From Alopecurus myosuroides (taxonomy: Eukaryota > Streptophyta > Magnoliopsida > Poales > Poaceae), in contig CM054058.1 in the NCBI GenBank assembly GCA_028641055.1, positions 496,391,419 through 496,455,418 on the forward strand: 64,000 bases of DNA, read 5' to 3'. The position numbers and the translations under genes are program-made. Position 1 is the first letter of the stretch; every line of letters starts with the position of its first letter. The notes below the pieces were generated by a model, which saw nothing but the letters and a program-made list of their open reading frames with translations, was not told the origin of the DNA and made no database searches. Positions 58,855 through 64,000 of this stretch are shown one piece after another.

Positions 58855-60249
58855 TGATATGTCCAAAATGTATCTCCTTTTCCGAACACTTTTGCTATTA
58901 TTTGCCTCTAAACTTGTGAGTTTTGGATACGACTAACACGGACTAACGCCGTTTTCAGCAGAATTACCTTGGTGTCTTGTTTTTTGTGCAGAAAAATCAA
59001 CTTTGGAGAAATTGCCCGAAAAAGATCCCAATGACCTTATTTCACCCGAAGACCCCCGGAGCCAGAAGGAGACCCGGAGGGGGGCAAGGAGGGCCCCACA
59101 CCACCCCTGGGCGGCCCCCCATAGGGCGCGCCACCAGGTGGTGTGGGGGCCCCAGGCACCCCCTCAGGCTCCCCTTTCGACTACATATGCCCCGTAACCC
59201 TAAAACATCAATGGGTTCGTCATATTCCATAGAACCACCACAGAGCGCCGCCGCCACCTCGAAACTCAATTCGGGGATCAGAAATTCATGTCCTTCGCCC
59301 ATGCCGGACGGGGATGCGAAGGAGATCATCGCTATCGACACTGCCACCACTTCTCCATCAACCATCCATGATTCCCCCGTCCATGTGTGAGTAATTCACG
59401 CTGTACGCTGAGAGGGATGGAAGAGATTGGATGAGATCGATCATATAATAATGCCAGATTGTTAGGGCATGGTGCCTAGTACCCATTGTTAGTGTTTTCT
59501 ACCGTTGCTTCAACTTTTTATGCTTAATGCTTGTCACTAGGGCCCGGGTGCCATGATCTCAGATCTGAACATGTTATTGTTTCATGAGTATAATTATGTT
59601 TCTTGATCACATCTTCAAGTTGTTTACACACATTGTTGTCCGGAACCTGAGGCCCCAAAGTGACAGAAATTGGGACAACTGGAGGGGATGGCTGTGATGT
59701 GAGGATCACGTGTGTTCACGGAGTGTTAATGCTTTGCTCTGGTGTTTTATTAAAAGGAGCACCTTAATTACCAGTATTTTCCCTTGAGGCCCTGATGCAA
59801 ACCGGCTGGTAGGACAAAAGATGTCGTGCAAGTTTCTCATTGCGATCAAGTATGCCTATATTGGAACACATGCCTATGGTTTGCCTAGAACTTGGATGCT
59901 TTATTATTATTATCTGCAATGCTAATGTTTTGATTACTATATGAACTATCTTATCCATGAAACGCCCGTTCATCCATCCCTATGCCTACAATATTTTAAT
60001 CCAGTTGTTTCCCGCAATTGCTATTGTTGTTACTATTTTACTCGTGCTGTTATTTTACTACTACTGCTGCTATAAAACTGTTACCACTGATAAACTGTTG
60101 CGAGCAAGTCTACTTTAAGGTGCAACTGAATTCACAACTCAGTTGTTAAGGCTTATAAATATTCTTTGGCTTCCCTTGTGTCGAATCAATAAATTTGGGT
60201 TTTACTTCCCTCGAAGACTGTTGCGATCCCCTATACTTATGGGTCATCA
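58855..60249 (+). repeat. Athila 5' LTR
   Basis: 1395 bp, TGATATGTCC...GGGTCATCA. It holds a GC-rich stretch at about 59050-59170 (CCCCAGGCACCCCCTC and similar) and an AT-rich second half. The end is set by the primer-binding site 11 bp further on. Confidence 0.85.
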
Positions 60250-60260
60250 AGACTATTTTC

Positions 60261-60276
60261 TGGCGCCGTTGCCGGG
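60261..60276 (+). other. Athila primer-binding site
   Basis: TGGCGCCGTTGCCGGG, the standard Athila-lineage primer site usually assigned to tRNA-Asp, preceded by the spacer AGACTATTTTC. Confidence 0.9.
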
Positions 60277-60336
60277 AGCATAGCTTTATTTATTTGCTCA
60301 CTTGAACGTGATATTGTTCACTGCAAGCCGTTCATC

Positions 60337-62955
60337 ATGGGTAAAACTCGTGATGGAAAAGTTCCTATATTAACATCCACTACAAGGAGAGGTACAACTC
60401 TGAACACCTCTGTTGCTCTTGATTCACCATCTGTTATGAGTAAACTTCTTACACCACCACATGCTACACACACTGCTACTTCTACCGAGTCTGAAAATGC
60501 CTCTGATACTTTTGATGATGCTTCTACTGTGCTTGATGATACTGGTTCACTAGGTCCTTTCCTAGATGCTATAACTGCTAGAGCTAAACAAATTGAAAAC
60601 TCTGAAATCATGTTGAGAATGTTGGTACACCTATTAATTCACCTGAGTCCATTGATGATCTTGAGGAAACCTACATTGAACTTAATGATGACTTTATTAA
60701 AGAAGCTCGAGCTACTACTGGTGCAAGTGCTCTTAAGAGTCTTCTTGCAAGACACGCTGTTAAATATAAATCTTCTCCCGATGCTAACTTTGCTACATCT
60801 CCCATACACATTAAAGATAAGCATTATGATCTCTCATTAGATTTATCTTACATATCTATTATTGAGAAAGAACCTTTTGTGGTACTGAAAGTAAAAGTGT
60901 TATGGAACATATGAATGAGCTTTCATCTTTGAGTAGTTTATTTTCTGATGATACTAAGTTACGTACTTACTTTGTTACCAAGATCTTCCCTTTCTCATTG
61001 AAAGATGAAGCTAAAACTTGATTTAGCAATTTGTCACCTGGATCTATTGATAGTCCTATGGGTTTGGTTAATGCTTTCTTTCAAAAATATTTTCCTGCTA
61101 GTGCTCAACATGCTGCCTTGTAGAATATCTTTAACTTTAAGCAAATTGAAGGAGAGAAAATGCCTGAATCTTGGTCAAGGTTTTTTTATTTAATAAGAGC
61201 TAGCCCTGGCAATCCTTTACCTAAAAATGAGCTCCTAGATATATTTTATAATGAACTAACTTTTGAATCTAGGACGTACTTGGATAGTTGTGCTGGTTGT
61301 ATTTTCAGGAAAAGAACTCCATAAAAAGTTGAGGAATTATCGGCCAAAATAGCCAAAAATCATGATGATTGGACTATACCTGATCCTACACCTACACCAG
61401 AGCCAACACCAACACCAATACCCAAGAACAGGGGAATGATTGAAATAAATGATGAAGTAATGAGGGAAGCCAAGAAATCTCTTGAAGAGAGGGGTATTAA
61501 ATGTGAAGATGTGAAGAATCTACCACCTATAGAAGAATTATGTAAGCCAATTCCTCATCCATCATCAGTTGAGGTACACTCTCTCCAATACTTTGATAAT
61601 AGAGATATTCCCTACTCTAAACCACTTGATCAATGCTTAGGTGAATTTGATAATTTTGTTGTTAAGCAAGACAACTTTAATATGATAGTGCAAAATCATC
61701 TTATGGAAAACTCCAGAGCTATTGATAATTTGCATGGTATTATTGAGAGAGCCTTTAATGATGTTAAAATGATTGTTAAACATTTTCATATGTTTCAAAC
61801 TCAAATTGATCAACTCACTAAAGTGCAAAAATATTTGCTAGCTAATTCTTCTAGAGAAAAACATGTTTGTGAAATAATTACTAGAAGTGGTGTTTCTACT
61901 CAGGATCCCTTGTATCATGAAGGACATCCTAAAATAATTGAACAAGATTCTCAGCAACCTAAAAACAATAAAACTGTTGTAGAATCTCCCGAACCTGCTA
62001 AAGATCCTAATAGTATATATATTTCTGATGCTAAAACTGAAAGTGGTAATGATAAAAGTGATGCTTCTGATAAAGAAGAAATTGTAGCTTAACCTGAAAA
62101 GAAAACAAAAACTACAAAGTATACTAAGGAGGATTTCATTTCTAATAAACATGGTAATGAAAGAGAACCTTGGGTACAAAAATCAATGCCTTTTCTGAAT
62201 AAGAAACACAAATAAAAGGAGGAAGAACATTATAATAAATTTTGTGTATGGATGAAACCTTTGTTTTTAAAAATTCCTTTGACTGATGCTATTAAGTTGC
62301 CTCCTTATTAAAAGTATTTGAAAGATATTATCTCTAACAAACGGAAGATTCATAATGAGGAAATTTCCACTATGCTTGTTAATTACTCTTTAAATGGCAA
62401 GGTTCCAAAGAAGCTTGGAGATCCTAGTATTCCTACTATCCCTTATTCTATTAAAAATAATTGTGTTAGAACTGCTTTATGTGACTTGGGAGCAGGAGTT
62501 AGTGTTATGCATTTTCTCTCTATAAGAGGCTCTCTCTGGAAAAATTGATACACACTGATATATATTTGCAAATTGCTAATAAATCAACTGCTATTCCTGT
62601 TGGTATATGTGAGAATGTTCCTGTTCAAGTGACTACTAATTGTTTGATATTAACTGACTTTGTTGTGTTGGAAATGCCTGAAGATGATAATATGTCTATT
62701 ATTATTGGGAGACCTTTTGTTAACACTGTAGGGGCTTTTATTGATTGCAATCAAGGAAAAGTAACTTTTAATGTTAATGATAAAAAGCACACAGTTTATT
62801 TTCCCAAGAAGATTGATAGGAGATATGGTCTAAATTCAATTGAAAATATTGAGACCATCAAGATTGGAGAATTCTATTATCGCATTCCAAATCCACCAAA
62901 AGAATATGAAATTATTATGATGGGGACTGTGTCTATCAAGGTTGAGGCAACATAA
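60337..62955 (+). pseudogene. Athila gag-protease region with in-frame stops
   Basis: ATG at 60337 (MGKTRDGKVPILTS). A frameshift near 60620 moves the frame to one with ESIDDLEETYIELNDDFIKE. Gag core motifs follow (DEAKT, then a TGA at about 61019 where the family usually has Trp, then FSNLSPGSI; FFQKYFPAS; MPESWSRFFYLIR). Further stops lie near 61121, 61322, 62092, 62213 and 62310. A Pro/Thr run (TPTPEPTPTPIP) separates gag from a long Asn/Lys-rich section. The protease loop is LCDLGAGVSVM at about 62480, then a frameshift near 62520 and LEMPEDDNMSIIIGRPFVNT. Gag would normally form the particle; this copy cannot. Confidence 0.85.
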
Positions 62956-64000
62956 TTATTTAGTGATGAGCAAAGTTTTGCCTCATATAAAAATTGTTCT
63001 GGTAACAAGACTTGATCAACCTTGTTAACAAAGTGATTTTTAATGAAGAGGACAATGTTTTCACTTTGTTTTCACCTTCCCCATTATATTTTCACCATGT
63101 TCTCACCTTGCTACTTTAGTATAATTATAATTTCTATCATCCATAGTCATGTTTTCATCTTGATTATTATGGTTATGCATGTTTTCACCACACATAATTT
63201 TGTTTTCACCACTTCCATGTTTGTTCTCATTGGTCATTTTCCTTTTGGAGTGTCTTAGAACCTCTGTAGTTCTGGTTTTGGTTTTGTTCCCCACCTTTCC
63301 ACATTTATTTTTCTGGTTTTACATTAATTATTAAATTCTGAAAGTACCTCAAAAATAAAGTTTCTCGAAAAATTCTAGAAAAATTATATTAATTTTTTAC
63401 GTCAAAAATGAGGAAGAGAGGCACCTGGTACACCCCAGGGGGACCCACCATGCAGGCACATCACAGGGTGGCACGACCAGCCCCTGGTGGCACCAACACA
63501 TGGTGTGGGGCCTCCTGGCCCTCCACTAGTTCTCTCCCCTGCCAAAGATTCCTCTCTCTCACCCCAAACTCAAAACATTTCCTGGAACCCGAGTTCTTGC
63601 CGTTCTTCCTCGAGATTTTTTGATCTCTTTGTTCGGCCCACCTTTGTTGCTAAAATTTGGTGCATTTGCTCTCCGGTCCGGTTATCCAAGTAGAATTTTA
63701 TTTGGTGGAGTATTTTGGTACTATAGGTGATAGCTTATGTGGGTTTTCATGCTTGATTTAAGTTGAAATAATATAGTTTTGATGCATGTTTAGCTTTCCT
63801 ACAAGTCTGTATAGTAGTTTCCACCATATAGTTGCTTGAAACCAATTTTTGTGATGATTGTTAAAAAATTCAGAGATGGAGTACAATGTGCAGCAACTTA
63901 ACCAGCATGAGTTGGAATTGCATGAGGTCATGCTCGTACACCGGGAAGAAAGAGTATTTCCATCAATCTATCCATGCCAGGAATGCATGCACGCTACAGG
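62956..64000 (+). other. Athila 3' non-coding region up to the window edge
   Basis: About 1 kb without pol-like sequence. It includes a run of TTTTCACC(A/T)T words (63057-63240) and a GC-rich patch (63410-63530, CCAGGGGGACCCACC and similar) resembling the GC-rich patch of the LTR. No gene is supported. Confidence 0.65.

Larger units (their letters stand above)
58855..64000 (+). mobile_element. Ty3/gypsy Athila-lineage LTR retrotransposon (right end outside window)
   Basis: LTR 58855-60249 is followed by the Athila-type primer-binding site TGGCGCCGTTGCCGGG at 60261-60276. A gag-protease region with several in-frame stops and a long non-coding part reach the window edge. No RT, RNase H or integrase appears in the 3.7 kb after the primer-binding site. 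The organisation recalls the Triticeae Sabrina-type Athila elements, many of which lack pol. The TSD cannot be checked because the second LTR lies outside the window; CTAAG is the left candidate. Confidence 0.85.

Overview
This is a grass nuclear genome window, most likely Triticeae (wheat, goatgrass, barley or a relative). The evidence is a BARE/Angela/WIS-type copia element with its typical leader, a Sirevirus copia, Tat- and Athila-lineage gypsy elements, a CACTA element with TTTGCCGTGTGC subterminal repeats, and one plant nuclear gene with a GC-rich first exon. There is no prokaryotic or organellar gene content. Almost everything is transposon, arranged as nested insertions whose junctions can be read to the base from target-site duplications (TSDs).

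Left block (1-34705): a tandem array of ~357-bp monomers (1-8640, running off the left edge) abuts the C-terminal half of a CACTA TNP2-like transposase (DUF4218, then DUF4216). The CACTA element continues with a second, multi-exon gene (Transposase_24/TNPA-like) and ends at TAGTG (34701-34705). Two LTR elements sit inside it, both reverse-oriented. One is a Sirevirus with gag, pol and an env-like third ORF (9943-22100, TSD ACTAC) that splits DUF4216. The other is a very young non-coding BARE/Angela-like element (24057-32458, TSD GATGC) that splits a TNPA-like exon.

Gene island (34706-43336): a small fold-back element, a tRNA-Glu(CTC) gene, and one intact host gene on the minus strand. I read the host gene as ten exons encoding a 635-residue EXECUTER protein (chloroplast singlet-oxygen signalling). 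Upstream of it lie a tRNA-derived SINE, a 123-bp retroposed fragment with a 15-bp TSD, and two MITE-like inverted repeats.

Right block (43337-64000): an L1-type LINE (ORF1 with DUF4283 and a zinc-knuckle remnant, plus the first 16 codons of ORF2) is broken twice. A Tat-lineage gypsy element (43621-55725, TSD ATGGA) splits ORF1 and carries an antisense accessory gene with its own TATA box. An Athila-lineage element (58855 to beyond the right edge) splits the start of ORF2.

The most unusual signals are a three-monomer higher-order repeat in the 357-bp array, a by-eye excess of G:C/T:A transversions among its monomers, a predicted intron at the 5' end of the Sirevirus env-like gene, and several elements with nearly identical LTRs but broken or absent coding capacity. 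All domain calls come from reading translated sequence; no database search was run.
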